Assembly: GCF_038051985.1 (NCBI RefSeq)
Contig: NZ_CP150291.1
Span: forward strand, 1,364,001-1,428,000
From: Solibacillus sp. FSL H8-0523
GTDB lineage: Bacteria > Bacillota > Bacilli > Bacillales_A > Planococcaceae
DNA length: 64,000 bases
Direction: 5' to 3'
Part shown: positions 26,797-36,188 of the stretch, one piece after another
Numbering within the stretch: position 1 is the first letter of the stretch
How the letters are laid out: each line of letters begins with the position of its first letter
Notes under the pieces: generated by a model
Told to the model about the DNA's origin: nothing
Database searches by the model: none
What the model saw: only the letters and a program-made list of their open reading frames with translations
Translations under genes and position numbers: made by a program

Positions 26797-26834
26797 GTTA
26801 CCGAAGATAAGTTATAATTAAATTTAGTTCAAGT

Positions 26835-26876
26835 AAAAAAGTGAGTGCCCGAGAAGTAATTCTGGGACACTCCCTT
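26835..26876 (+). terminator. Probable terminator of the protease gene
   Basis: An imperfect stem GAGTGCCC / GGGACACTC interrupted by mismatches, followed only by CCTTTG; weaker than the neighbouring terminators. Confidence 0.45.
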
Positions 26877-26886
26877 TGCGCCGAGG

Positions 26887-27041
26887 CAGCAACCATCCTT
26901 AATCGGTGAAAAAGCTATCGAAGCAGCAATTAAAGTATTAGCTGGTGAATCAGTGGAAGAAAATATTCCTGTTGATTTAGAGTTAATTACGAAATAATTT
27001 TTGAATGAGAACTCAGGTGTAGGTGCCTGGGTTCTTTTTTT
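26887..27041 (+). pseudogene. rbsB 3'-end fragment with terminator, direct repeat copy 2
   Basis: It encodes the last 36 residues of RbsB (from QQPSLIGEKAIEAAIKV) plus stop and terminator, with two substitutions relative to 22553-22707. It lacks a start and the rest of the gene, so it is a fragment left by duplication or insertion. The 331-base gap 26797-27127 holds nothing else apart from the weak terminator. Confidence 0.92.
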
Positions 27042-27127
27042 GCTTATTTTCGTTTTGAAATTATGGAACTTGAATATTTTGTAAAACGTCGTGTTATATA
27101 AATGCTTTATGGTCTAGGGGTGATATA

Positions 27128-27490
27128 GTGCAACGTAAATGGAAAATCGGGCTACTAATTACTTTCATTTGTTTCGTTAGTAGTCTAGGTTTCTTATATC
27201 TAAAATTTAATCCTAGCTTAACTAATATGACGATTCATGTTGAGGGGAAGGTTGACAGCATACTTTCTCCTGATGGTACGAAACGATTAACTATCTACTA
27301 TAATGGCGGATTGATTTTATATACGGATATGACCTATGTTGGTGTACTCGAGGATTTGACTACTGGAGAAGAGAAAAATTTATTTGTAGTTCCTACCCAT
27401 GTTAAAAATGTGAAATGGTTAAGTAATGAAAAGATCTCTGTAAATGACCTAGATATCCCCATCGATCGGCCGTATGATTTTAGGGAATAA
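27128..27490 (+). CDS. Small membrane-anchored protein, DUF5412-like
   Basis: 120 residues from GTG 27128, with TAGGGGTGAT upstream. An N-terminal helix (residues 6-25) is followed by an extracellular beta-rich domain; phrases such as SILSPDGTKRLTIYYNGG and VKNVKWLSNEKISVNDLDI resemble the DUF5412 family of Bacillus, which I recall from memory only. It is the first gene after the rbsB fragment and has its own terminator. Function unknown. Confidence 0.7.
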   Translation: MQRKWKIGLLITFICFVSSLGFLYLKFNPSLTNMTIHVEGKVDSILSPDGTKRLTIYYNGGLILYTDMTYVGVLEDLTTGEEKNLFVVPTHVKNVKWLSNEKISVNDLDIPIDRPYDFRE

Positions 27491-27503
27491 TTAGAAATTA
27501 AAG

Positions 27504-27534
27504 ACCGTACTGATTCATGTATCAGTACGGTTTC
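27504..27534. terminator. Terminator between convergent genes
   Basis: A perfect 11-bp stem ACCGTACTGAT / ATCAGTACGGT with a 6-base loop; short T-runs on both sides. Confidence 0.75.
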
Positions 27535-27537
27535 TAC

Positions 27538-28092
27538 CTATTCTTTTGCCATTTTGCGCTCTGTAAACGTAACATCGAAGCTACGCGAGGTGCTATAAAT
27601 TTTTTGCTTTTCCTCTACCCCAAATTTGGCGGTTTCGGTAATGACCATTTCCTCGTTTGCTGTTTGGAAGATGTATTGACCATACGGCAGCTCATCGTGG
27701 TACTCATAAACCACTTGCTCAATCTCAGCCCATTTCAGAATTTGCTCATTGTTAAACGATTTCATGACGATTTGTTCCTTTTGAATCGCAGTATAGTTCG
27801 TCAATGACCACGTGCAAAAGGCAAGGACCACCACAATCGCTAGACTAGCCAAACTGAATGTCACTTTTGTAGCTTTAAGTGCGAGTAGGATAAGTATGGC
27901 GACGATTAGTACGAGTGATACAATTGCAATAATGAGGCTGCTTTTTAATGTCAGTAGAATGATATTATCCTGGCTGAAATGCAACGTTTCGGTCATAATT
28001 GTCGGCGCAAAGAATGCGATAATAATGCCAATAAGACCGACTGCGATTGCAAAAATACCAATTTTAGCGCGTATAGATTTTTCGTTTAACAT
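27538..28092 (-). CDS. Membrane protein with C-terminal soluble domain, unknown
   Basis: 184 residues from the ATG at 28092, chosen because GGAGGG lies about 6 bases upstream; a longer frame has no SD. Three hydrophobic helices (residues ~10-30, ~47-70, ~77-97) are followed by a ~85-residue soluble part containing WAEIEQVVYEYHDELPYGQY. The layout resembles small PH-like membrane proteins, but no family is certain. Monocistronic. Confidence 0.7.
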   Translation of the reverse strand: MLNEKSIRAKIGIFAIAVGLIGIIIAFFAPTIMTETLHFSQDNIILLTLKSSLIIAIVSLVLIVAILILLALKATKVTFSLASLAIVVVLAFCTWSLTNYTAIQKEQIVMKSFNNEQILKWAEIEQVVYEYHDELPYGQYIFQTANEEMVITETAKFGVEEKQKIYSTSRSFDVTFTERKMAKE

Positions 28093-28222
28093 AAAATTCC
28101 CTCCTTCATCCTTTCCTTCTATACGTTTTAACATTGAAAACGGTTTCAAAATTATGGAATTAATTTACGTCGATGCGTAATTGATTTTTGGGGTACATAA
28201 CTAAAAAACGGAGGTGCATCAC

Positions 28223-28825
28223 ATGGTTTACGAAACAATTATTGGTCCAGATTTTTACAAGCTCCATCCGATGCTAAAGGAGCGCTACAGTTTACAGCTA
28301 GGCGAAACCTTCAAATCTCAAGGTGTGATGGAAGTAATGGAGACGAAACCAAGCGCATTCAAGCCAATTTATCGTATCTTATCGAAGTTTAAATTCATCG
28401 TACCTGAAAGCGGGAAAAATATTGAATTTGATATGCAATATACCCTCACGCATGTTGATGAAAAGATGGCTATTTATAAATGGGTGAGAAAATTTTATTT
28501 CCCGAATGAAACGTATGAATTTCACACGCGCATGGTCGTTGATTTTGAAACAGGAATTGTCAAAGATTATATGGGCGCACCATCAGTTGTTAATTCGCAT
28601 TTACAGTTTGATGTGACAAAGGACGGCGAATTAATGACACGGTCAACCGCTGTAGATGCGGTGATCGCTAAGCAAGACATCCCGACACCCACCATGATTG
28701 CACCGAAAGCGCTTGTACTCGAAGGCTATGATGAACAATCGCAGCACTACACGATTCATTTATCAATTTATCATCCACTACTTGGCACAATGATGAGTTA
28801 TGCGGGCAAGTTTCGTGCGCTTTAA
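28223..28825 (+). CDS. DUF4166 domain protein
   Basis: 200 residues from ATG 28223, 5 bases after GGAGGTG; an in-frame GTG at 28214 lies inside the SD. It opens with YETIIGPDFYKLHPMLKERY and contains the FYFPNETYEFHTRMVVDFETGIVKDYMG region, which fits the DUF4166 family of Bacillus, sometimes fused to short-chain dehydrogenase-like proteins. No membrane segment. The role is unknown. Confidence 0.8.
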   Translation: MVYETIIGPDFYKLHPMLKERYSLQLGETFKSQGVMEVMETKPSAFKPIYRILSKFKFIVPESGKNIEFDMQYTLTHVDEKMAIYKWVRKFYFPNETYEFHTRMVVDFETGIVKDYMGAPSVVNSHLQFDVTKDGELMTRSTAVDAVIAKQDIPTPTMIAPKALVLEGYDEQSQHYTIHLSIYHPLLGTMMSYAGKFRAL

Positions 28826-28891
28826 GCCCGAGGAAAAGCGATTTTATGGTAAACTAATGAAGGAAACAAGTACGAAGAAAATGGTGATAAG

Positions 28892-29524
28892 ATGAACGAA
28901 CAAATTACACAATGTGAGTCACTCGTAAAAGAAATTTATGACAAGATGGATGCGAGCCATGATTTTCAGCACATCGAGCGCGTCTATGAAAATGCGTTAA
29001 CGATTTTACAAGCAGAGCCTGGAGCAAACGAAAAAATCGTACGTTTAGCAGTACTCCTGCATGATGTGAGCGATTCAAAATACGCCGATTCGAAGGAAGA
29101 TGAAGATCGTATTTTACAGGCGTTAAACTTAACAACCAAAGAAATTCAGCATATTCAAACCGTAATCGCGGAAGTATCGTTCAACGGGGGCAATGAACTC
29201 CAAGCCACTACAATTGAATCTAAAATTGTGCGTGATGCCGATCGTTTAGATGCGATTGGTGCAGTTGGCATTGCCCGCACGTTCGCTTATGGCGGGGCAA
29301 AAGGACGCAAATTATATGATGACGCAGAAGAAGTGCGTGCGACGATGTCAATAGAAGACTACCGCGCAAAATCAACTGCAAGTGTCACGCATTTTTATGA
29401 AAAGCTCCTATTATTAAAGGATTTAATGGTCACAGAAAAAGGACGTGAACTGGCCGAGGCGCGCCATGCGTTTATGGTACAATTTTTAGATCAGCTTAAA
29501 AAAGAAAGAGACGGGATTTCATGA
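28892..29524 (+). CDS. ypgQ: HD-domain phosphohydrolase (YpgQ-like)
   Basis: 210 residues. HD metal-binding residues are present in order: His27 (DFQHIERV), His57-Asp58 (LLHDVSD) and the Asp of VRDADRLDAIGAVG. It matches the short YpgQ/YedJ group of HD hydrolases, which act on nucleotides. It overlaps the ABC-F gene by 4 bases (ATGA), and a YpgR/CvfC gene follows; in Bacillus ypgQ and ypgR are also neighbours. Confidence 0.85.
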   Translation: MNEQITQCESLVKEIYDKMDASHDFQHIERVYENALTILQAEPGANEKIVRLAVLLHDVSDSKYADSKEDEDRILQALNLTTKEIQHIQTVIAEVSFNGGNELQATTIESKIVRDADRLDAIGAVGIARTFAYGGAKGRKLYDDAEEVRATMSIEDYRAKSTASVTHFYEKLLLLKDLMVTEKGRELAEARHAFMVQFLDQLKKERDGIS

Positions 29525-31407
29525 GTCATTTAATCGTATCAAATTTAACAAAAACAGTTGGCGATAAAACGCTATTTCAAAATATTGAATTTACTATTTA
29601 TGAAGGGGAGCGCGCGGGGTTAATCGGCATTAACGGTACCGGTAAATCAACGCTCTTATCGATTTTAGCGGGTGTACAAGATGCCGATACAGTGGAGTTG
29701 GATCACCCAAATAAATACCGTATCGCTCATTTAGAACAAGACCCACAGTTTGAAGATAATGTGACCGTGTTACAAGCGGTGTTTAGTGGGGATTCTCCGA
29801 TTTTACAGCTAAACCGAAAGTACGAGGAAACGTTGGCAGCGTTAACAAACGACCCAACGTCAGAAAAGTTACAGAACGAATTGTTCCGCATCCAGCAGCA
29901 AATGGATACGGACAACGCTTGGGACGTCAATGCACTGGCAAAACAAGCACTAACAAAGCTTGGTATTGATATGTTTGACCAATTCGTAACTAATCTATCA
30001 GGTGGCCAGCAAAAGCGTGTCGCATTAGCGAAAGTATTAATTGAGCCAGCTGACCTATACTTATTAGACGAGCCTACCAACCATTTAGACGTTGCGTCAA
30101 CGGAGTGGCTACAAGAAATGGTGATGCGCTTAAAGGGCGCGGTCATCTTCATTACCCATGACCGTTACTTCTTAGATGAAACGGCGACACATATTTACGA
30201 ATTAGCAGATAAAACATTATATCGCCATACCGGTTCATATGGGGATTTCCTAGAAGCACGAGCGATTCGTGAGGAAATGCAAGCCTCAACACAGGCAAAA
30301 ATGCTAAACCGTTACCGCTCGGAGTTAAAATGGATTCGCCGCGGAGCAAAAGCACGTACAACGAAGCAAAAGGCGCGTATTCAGCGTTTTGAGGCACTCG
30401 ATGATTCACTTGATCGTTCAGGCGAGCAAACGGATTTAGAAATGAACTTAGCGACGTCACGCTTAGGTAAAAAGGTATTAGAATCTGACGGCATCTCAAA
30501 AGCTTACGGCGACCGTACGATTATCAAGGATTACAGCTTTTTACTTCAGCAAGGTGACCGTATCGGCATTATCGGTGCGAATGGCTACGGTAAATCGACA
30601 CTACTCAACATGCTTGCGGGCGAAATTGAGCCAGATAAAGGAGAGGTAGTTGTTGGTTCAACAGTAAAACGACTACACTTCAAACAAGCACTTCCAGCGA
30701 TGAATGAAAAGGCGCGTATGATTGACTATGTGCGTGAGGCATCAAACGATATTACCGTTGCAAACGGCGAACGCTTCTCGGCCTCTCAAATGCTTGAGCG
30801 CTTTTTATTCCCACTTGGTTCACATGGTACGCCGATTAGTAAATTATCAGGTGGTGAGCGAAAGCGTCTGCATCTGTTACGCCTACTAATGGAGCAGCCG
30901 AACGTGCTACTACTAGATGAGCCGACGAATGATTTAGACATTGAAACACTTGGTGTGTTAGAAGACTTTATTGAAAGCTTCCCAGGCGTGGTGATTACGA
31001 TTTCCCATGACCGCTTCTTCTTAGACCGTATTGCGAAAAAGCTATGGATTCTAGATGGACAAGGTGGCGTGGAAGAAAGCTTAGACGTCTACACAGACTA
31101 CTTAGCGAAAAAAGAAAGCGCCGAGCAGCAAGTGGCAAAAGAAGTGAAGCAAGAAAAGCCAAAAGCCGAAAAGTCAAAATCAGAGAAGAAAAAGCTCTCA
31201 TTTAAAGAGCAAAAAGAATGGGAAACGATTACGGACGATATTGCCAAAATGGAAGAAAAAATTATGCAAGCTGAAGAGGGGATTTCATCAGCGGGTGCTG
31301 ATTTTACAAAGCTTCAGCAATTAACAGCAGAATTAGAAACGTACAATAGCGAATACGAGCAATTAATCGAGCGTTGGAGCTATTTAGACGAAATCGTAAA
31401 TGGATAG
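29521..31407 (+). CDS. yfmR: ABC-F family ATPase (YfmR/Uup type)
   Basis: 628 residues, soluble, with two ABC domains and no membrane segment. First domain: Walker A GINGTGKST, signature LSGGQQKRVAL, Walker B LYLLDEPTNHLD. Second: GANGYGKST, LSGGERKRLHL, LLLDEPTNDLD. The linker between them (~245-310) is the ribosome-contacting P-site tRNA interaction motif, rich in Arg and Lys. A charged coiled coil (~535-628) ends the protein as in YfmR/Uup. Such proteins rescue stalled ribosomes at difficult sequences such as polyproline; resistance by drug displacement is less likely for this subtype. Confidence 0.88.
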   Translation: MSHLIVSNLTKTVGDKTLFQNIEFTIYEGERAGLIGINGTGKSTLLSILAGVQDADTVELDHPNKYRIAHLEQDPQFEDNVTVLQAVFSGDSPILQLNRKYEETLAALTNDPTSEKLQNELFRIQQQMDTDNAWDVNALAKQALTKLGIDMFDQFVTNLSGGQQKRVALAKVLIEPADLYLLDEPTNHLDVASTEWLQEMVMRLKGAVIFITHDRYFLDETATHIYELADKTLYRHTGSYGDFLEARAIREEMQASTQAKMLNRYRSELKWIRRGAKARTTKQKARIQRFEALDDSLDRSGEQTDLEMNLATSRLGKKVLESDGISKAYGDRTIIKDYSFLLQQGDRIGIIGANGYGKSTLLNMLAGEIEPDKGEVVVGSTVKRLHFKQALPAMNEKARMIDYVREASNDITVANGERFSASQMLERFLFPLGSHGTPISKLSGGERKRLHLLRLLMEQPNVLLLDEPTNDLDIETLGVLEDFIESFPGVVITISHDRFFLDRIAKKLWILDGQGGVEESLDVYTDYLAKKESAEQQVAKEVKQEKPKAEKSKSEKKKLSFKEQKEWETITDDIAKMEEKIMQAEEGISSAGADFTKLQQLTAELETYNSEYEQLIERWSYLDEIVNG

Positions 31408-31417
31408 GAGCGTTTTC

Positions 31418-32536
31418 ATGAAAATTTTATCAATAGAGCCAACACCAAGTCCAAATTCGATGAAGGTTGTTATCGATCAGGACTTACCTTTTGGCAAAAG
31501 CTTTAATTATACGAAAGACAATATCCAAGAAGCGTCTACGGAGCTGCAAGCGATTTTCGCGGTAGAAGGCGTAAAGGGCATTTACCACGTTTCGAACTTT
31601 TTAGCCATTGAGCGTAATGCGAAATTTGCTTGGGAAGCAATTTTAGCCGATATTCGCCGTGCCATTGGTGGGGAACAAACAGAAGGTGCCGAGCAGCAAT
31701 TAAATGAGCACTACGGAGAAGTGAATGTGCATGTGCAAATGTACAAGGCCATTCCCTTGCAAATTAAAGCGTTTGACGGAGAAGGCGAAGTACGTATTAG
31801 CGCGGGAGACCGTTTTACGATTGCCTTTAAACAACTGCAATTTAAAGTGGCCGATGACAATTATATATTAGAGCGTAAATGGGTCGATTTCGGTGTACGC
31901 TACGGCGATAAAGAACAAGTCGCACAGGATGTGTTAAAAGAAGTGGACGCACTGTATCCGCAAGATCGTGTAGAGTCAATCGTTGAAAACGTCAATACCG
32001 CAGTTACAACAGCTGCACAAGAGCGTAAAGAAGTAACTCTAGAAGCATATATGCAAGTTGAAGACTGGCAACAACGATTCCAGTTGCTTGATCAATTACC
32101 GGACCCAGAAGTGAAGGATATTCCACTACTCGAAAAAGCACTAGAAGATGAGCAAATGTCGATTCGCCGCTTAGCGACCGTGTACTTAGGAATGATTGAA
32201 GACGAAGCGGTAGTGCCAACATTAACAAAAGCATTAAACGACAAGAGCGCGGCTGTCCGTAGAACGGCAGGGGACTGCATGAGTGATTTAGGCCTAGAAA
32301 GCTTTGAGCCCGCAATGATTCAAGCATTGAAAGACAAAAACAAGCTTGTGCGTTGGCGTGCGGCAATGTACTTATATGAGGTTGGTACAGAAGCAGCAGT
32401 TGACGCTTTAAAAGTAGCAAGTGAAGATAAAGAATTCGAAGTGAAATTGCAGGCCAAAATGGCGTTAGCACGTATTGAAGGCGGCGAGGAAGCAAAAGGT
32501 TCTGTCTGGAAACAAATGACGGAAAGTCGAAAGTAA
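31418..32536 (+). CDS. ypgR: Conserved virulence factor C family protein (YpgR/CvfC)
   Basis: 372 residues from ATG 31418, with AGGAG 8 bases upstream inside the end of the ABC-F gene. Residues 1-90 form an Nfu N-terminal-like domain (SIEPTPSPNSMKVVID is its signature); residues ~215-355 are HEAT-like repeats (MSIRRLATVYLGMIEDEAVVPTL and later copies). This is the architecture of staphylococcal CvfC and Bacillus YpgR. There is no C-terminal CxxC iron-sulphur domain, so it is not an Nfu scaffold. Co-transcribed with ypgQ and yfmR; a terminator follows. Confidence 0.88.
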   Translation: MKILSIEPTPSPNSMKVVIDQDLPFGKSFNYTKDNIQEASTELQAIFAVEGVKGIYHVSNFLAIERNAKFAWEAILADIRRAIGGEQTEGAEQQLNEHYGEVNVHVQMYKAIPLQIKAFDGEGEVRISAGDRFTIAFKQLQFKVADDNYILERKWVDFGVRYGDKEQVAQDVLKEVDALYPQDRVESIVENVNTAVTTAAQERKEVTLEAYMQVEDWQQRFQLLDQLPDPEVKDIPLLEKALEDEQMSIRRLATVYLGMIEDEAVVPTLTKALNDKSAAVRRTAGDCMSDLGLESFEPAMIQALKDKNKLVRWRAAMYLYEVGTEAAVDALKVASEDKEFEVKLQAKMALARIEGGEEAKGSVWKQMTESRK

Positions 32537-32563
32537 TGGTTATTAATTACTAGTATATTATAG

Positions 32564-32607
32564 AATCCTATGATGCACATGCATGTGTATCATAGGATTT
32601 TATTTTT
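32564..32607 (+). terminator. Terminator of the ypgQ-yfmR-ypgR unit
   Basis: An almost complete 36-bp palindrome, AATCCTATGAT / ATCATAGGATT with an inner CACAT / ATGTG, then TTTATTTTT. Confidence 0.85.
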
Positions 32608-32726
32608 ATGTAATTCTATTTTTCGTGATACTAGTTAATAAAAATTACTTGCTCGTTGTAAGTACTTACGCGTAGGATATCTAGCTAAATATGTATAAAA
32701 AAATTACATATATTTGAATTTTTTAA

Positions 32727-32754
32727 TTGCAATTGTCAGAATATTTATTATAAT
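32727..32754 (+). promoter_or_regulatory. Promoter of the vWA-like gene
   Basis: TTGCAA, 16-base spacer, perfect TATAAT. A 12-bp palindrome GTAAGTACTTAC lies 58 bases upstream (32658-32669). Confidence 0.65.
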
Positions 32755-32789
32755 TTTATAGAAGGAATAAAAAAGGAGATGGACTGACG

Positions 32790-33962
32790 ATGGAACTGCT
32801 GATGCATGAGCAATTATTGAAAAATCCAGTGTGTTTCAAAAATCAACGTACGGAAGCGTTGGTGCAATTACTAGATTCATTAGAATTTCAGGAGGCTCGA
32901 TTATTAACAAAAGAGGATATCCAGTTAATCTTTTATGATGTTTGGGCGATGCTTGAGATCGGAGCGCACTATAAAAACGAAGTGACAACTGTAGATGTGA
33001 AACAGAAAGCTTTTCGACTCTTTCTACTAGAATTCTTCGCGAAAAATGAGGCATTAAACAAAATTATACAGCAAAAGTTTTGCACAGAAAAACGATTTTT
33101 TATAGCGTTACTGTTGGGGCAAAAACTTGTATCGAAATATCTAAAGCGATTAGAAGTACTGTGGGAAATTCACGATACGTTGCAAGGCGAGGATCAAAAA
33201 CAGCAAAAGTTAATGGACGTGCAACGAAATTGGTTTCAGCATCTTTATAAATATGAAAAGGAACTTCAACTAATCCTTTATCAGGTATTAAAACAGCTCG
33301 ATGCGGTTGAACAAGTTTTAGGTCAAGACATTTGGTCAACAATTAAAGAAGACTATTTTGAAGCGTTATTGAAATCGATTGAAATGAATCATTTTGATGA
33401 GATTCTATTTTGGAAAAATAAATTAGATAGCCATCCATCGGTCAGTTTGCAAACACAGCCAAATTGTTCCTATGTTTTTTGTATTCAGCAGGATGCATCG
33501 ATGCGTCATTACCTGAATTTACAAACAGCGCTAGTCGCTGGGATTTATGAAACCATGGAACAAAAAAAAGTGAATTTCATTTTTGTGCCGTTTGCAGAAA
33601 GTATTGAAAAGGAAATAATCGCACTAGATGGCACCTTGCATGTGGAGCAATTTTTCAATCGTACTCAGCCTAATGAAAATAAAGGGCGCATTAATTATAA
33701 AAACGCGCTAAATTATGCCTTGTTAATGTCAAAGCTAGAGCTCAATAAACACGAAACGAGTCGTATTTATTTTTTATGTAACGAAGAAGTATATACACAA
33801 ATGCCAGATGATTTACAATGGCAACAAGCTGTAAGACAATTTAAAGAGATAAATAATGTTGGAATTACGGCTATTTATTTAGGTGATTTAACGAAATATC
33901 GAGCGCTTTGGTTTGCAGACCATGCATTTTCACTTGAGCAGATTTTATTAGATCCGAAATAA
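32790..33962 (+). CDS. Orphan protein with degenerate von Willebrand A-like domain
   Basis: 390 residues, soluble, rich in Gln and Leu helices in the first ~225 residues. From ~228 the pattern is vWA-like: a hydrophobic strand SYVFCIQQDASM where a DxSxS metal site would be (only the D-x-S part survives), a following helix YLNLQTALVAGIYETM, a strand NFIFVPFAE, and near the end IYFLCNEEVY and GITAIYLGD strands. Bacterial vWA proteins of this length usually sit beside a MoxR AAA ATPase; none is present here. I do not recognise the family. Monocistronic with strong promoter and terminator. Confidence 0.6.
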   Translation: MELLMHEQLLKNPVCFKNQRTEALVQLLDSLEFQEARLLTKEDIQLIFYDVWAMLEIGAHYKNEVTTVDVKQKAFRLFLLEFFAKNEALNKIIQQKFCTEKRFFIALLLGQKLVSKYLKRLEVLWEIHDTLQGEDQKQQKLMDVQRNWFQHLYKYEKELQLILYQVLKQLDAVEQVLGQDIWSTIKEDYFEALLKSIEMNHFDEILFWKNKLDSHPSVSLQTQPNCSYVFCIQQDASMRHYLNLQTALVAGIYETMEQKKVNFIFVPFAESIEKEIIALDGTLHVEQFFNRTQPNENKGRINYKNALNYALLMSKLELNKHETSRIYFLCNEEVYTQMPDDLQWQQAVRQFKEINNVGITAIYLGDLTKYRALWFADHAFSLEQILLDPK

Positions 33963-33963
33963 A

Positions 33964-34014
33964 ATAAACGCTGACTAGTGTGCGTTAGTGGAGCGCATAC
34001 TAGTCAGCGTTTAT
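33964..34014. terminator. Terminator between convergent genes
   Basis: A long perfect 16-bp stem ATAAACGCTGACTAGT / ACTAGTCAGCGTTTAT with an inner GCG / CGC. Confidence 0.85.
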
Positions 34015-34018
34015 CATT

Positions 34019-34906
34019 TTAAGTATCGGGTATTACCTTCTTTATCTGTTGTTCGGGGTAAAAGACGGTGTATAAAATACTAGCGAAAATTAGTAGGATA
34101 CCAAAAATCTGTAACAGCGATGGTCGAAATTGAAGTAAAATGGCATCAAGTAAAATCGCGACAACCGGATCAACGAACACCAGTACCGATACAATGACAG
34201 TCGGTAAATCGCGGATGCTGTCAAAGAATAAATAGTATACAAAGCCGGTATGAATAAAGCCTGTACCAAGAATGTACAGCCAATTGACCTGTGTCAAACC
34301 GGTAAACGCCGTAAAGTCACATAGCGGCAACAGCATAATAATGCCTACAGTTGTTTGAATAAAAGTCAGTGCATACGAAGATAAGCCCTTTATCGTTTTA
34401 CTTGTAAACATCGTAAGCGCGTAGCAAACTGCAGATAAAAATGCCCACAAAACACCTGAATTCATAAACTGTGAAACACTCGTAAAGCTATCAATGCCGA
34501 TAATTAAAATACTACCGAAGAAGCAGACGACGGTTGCTAAAATCGAGCGCACGCCCATTTTTTCAGCTAAAAATACCGCGCCGAGCATCAGCACAAAGAT
34601 CGGTGCTAAATTATAGATCGAGATGGCAATCGAAATCGACATCACTTCAAATGCTTTAAATAAAAACACCCAGTTCAGTACGATGAAAATCCCGCAAATA
34701 CACGTTTTAATCACTTCGCGTTTATCCCATTTTTCTGTTTTATGCCCACCTGTTAGAAGCCATAATGTCCCTAAAAACACCGTTGCACAGATACAGCGTA
34801 TGAACACGAGCTCAACAGCGGGAAGCCCAGTTTGCGTTGTGAAAAATCCGATGGAACCAAAAATAGCCATCGAGACGGTTAATTTGATCATCGAGCTAAT
34901 ATTCAT
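34019..34906 (-). CDS. EamA/DMT family transporter in the proBA operon
   Basis: 295 residues, ten hydrophobic helices in two EamA repeats (about 5-135 and 150-285). AAGGTAGG precedes the ATG. It begins 15 bases after proA on the same strand with no terminator in between, so it should be transcribed from the T-box-controlled proBA promoter. That makes export of proline or a related amino acid a reasonable guess, but no residue shows it. A bidirectional terminator follows. Confidence 0.85.
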   Translation of the reverse strand: MNISSMIKLTVSMAIFGSIGFFTTQTGLPAVELVFIRCICATVFLGTLWLLTGGHKTEKWDKREVIKTCICGIFIVLNWVFLFKAFEVMSISIAISIYNLAPIFVLMLGAVFLAEKMGVRSILATVVCFFGSILIIGIDSFTSVSQFMNSGVLWAFLSAVCYALTMFTSKTIKGLSSYALTFIQTTVGIIMLLPLCDFTAFTGLTQVNWLYILGTGFIHTGFVYYLFFDSIRDLPTVIVSVLVFVDPVVAILLDAILLQFRPSLLQIFGILLIFASILYTVFYPEQQIKKVIPDT

Positions 34907-34921
34907 GTGCGAACCTACCTT

Positions 34922-36175
34922 CTAGTTACGAATTTGTCCGTTACCTGTAATATAAAATTTCGTAGATGTTAATGCTGGTAAGCCCATTGGACCGCGTGCA
35001 TGTAGCTTTTGTGTAGAAATTCCGATTTCAGCACCGTACCCAAATTCAAAGCCGTCTGTAAAACGAGTAGAGGCATTATGATACACGGCGGCTGCATCTA
35101 CCGAATTTAAGAAAACTTCCGCGTTTTGCTTGTCGTCGGTAATAATGGCTTCAGAGTGATTGGTGCCGTATTTGTTAATATGGTTCACTGCTTCATATAC
35201 GCTTTCTACGACCTTCACGCTTAACGTTAACGCTAAAAACTCCTGTGCGTAATGTTCCTCTGTTGCAGGTAGCACTGCTGGTAGTTCACGGCACACTTGT
35301 GCGTCCCCGTAAAGTTCAATGCCTAATTCGTCATGTAAATAGTGCAGAAATTCTTTGCCATGTAAATGGAAGAAATCCTCATGTAGGAGCAGGCTTTCCG
35401 TTGTATTACATACTGATAGGCGCTGCGTTTTTGAGTTTTTCACAATGGTTTTTGCCATTTCGACATTTGCGAAATTATCTAAGTATACATGGCAATTGCC
35501 AGCACCTGTTTCAAGTACGGGTACAGTAGATTCACGCACGACTAAATCGATTAGATTTTTACCACCGCGCGGGATCAGTACATCTAAATACTCGTTTAAT
35601 GTAAATAACGTTTTCGCAGTTTCGCGGCTTGTGTCTTCGATTAATTGCACCGCATCCACCGGGTAGTTTGCGGACTTTAACGCACGGTGAATCGAGGCAA
35701 CTAACGCGATATTTGAGTGTTTTGCCGATGAGCTTCCACGTAAAATCACAGCATTGCCTGTTTTGAGTGACAGGGTAGCGGCATCTACCGTTACGTTTGG
35801 ACGTGCTTCGTAAATCATACCGACAACACCAAGGGGCACGCGCTTTTTCGTAATATATAAGCCGTTTTCCTTTGTGATTTCTTCAAGTACCTCACCAACT
35901 GGATCAGGTAAATCGACAAGCTGTAAAATCGCATCACTCATTGCTTGGACACGCGCTTCGTTTAATAGCAGGCGGTCGAGTGTTGAATCATCTAAGTTGT
36001 TTTCTTTCCCGCTAAGTAAATCTTGTTCATTCGCTTGTAAAATTTCTTCTAAGTCTACTAATAGCTGCGCGGCAATTTGCTTTAATGCTTCATTTTTTTC
36101 ATGTGTTGTACGGATATTGGTTTCATAGCTTGCGATTTTTGCGCGCTTGCCTTTTTCGATTACTTCATTTGTCAT
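34922..36175 (-). CDS. proA: Gamma-glutamyl phosphate reductase
   Basis: 417 residues from the ATG at 36175, preceded by AAGGAGG; a longer frame has no SD. The enzyme reduces glutamyl-5-phosphate to glutamate semialdehyde with NADPH in proline synthesis. The catalytic Cys lies in [13 protein letters not shown], and [18 protein letters not shown] and [11 protein letters not shown] are family signatures. It follows proB by 13 bases. Confidence 0.95.
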   Translation of the reverse strand: MTNEVIEKGKRAKIASYETNIRTTHEKNEALKQIAAQLLVDLEEILQANEQDLLSGKENNLDDSTLDRLLLNEARVQAMSDAILQLVDLPDPVGEVLEEITKENGLYITKKRVPLGVVGMIYEARPNVTVDAATLSLKTGNAVILRGSSSAKHSNIALVASIHRALKSANYPVDAVQLIEDTSRETAKTLFTLNEYLDVLIPRGGKNLIDLVVRESTVPVLETGAGNCHVYLDNFANVEMAKTIVKNSKTQRLSVCNTTESLLLHEDFFHLHGKEFLHYLHDELGIELYGDAQVCRELPAVLPATEEHYAQEFLALTLSVKVVESVYEAVNHINKYGTNHSEAIITDDKQNAEVFLNSVDAAAVYHNASTRFTDGFEFGYGAEIGISTQKLHARGPMGLPALTSTKFYITGNGQIRN

Positions 36176-36188
36176 CAGAATTTCCTCC

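Noticed and set aside
26526-26821. Long open frames opposite and beside the Gly-Asn repeat (poly Pro/Leu/Phe and poly Glu/Thr)
   Set aside because: They are by-products of the 6-base repeat in other frames, with no SD.
22553-27041. Transposon as the carrier of the subtilase gene
   Set aside because: No transposase, terminal inverted repeats or short target duplication; the flanks are 155-bp copies of rbsB.
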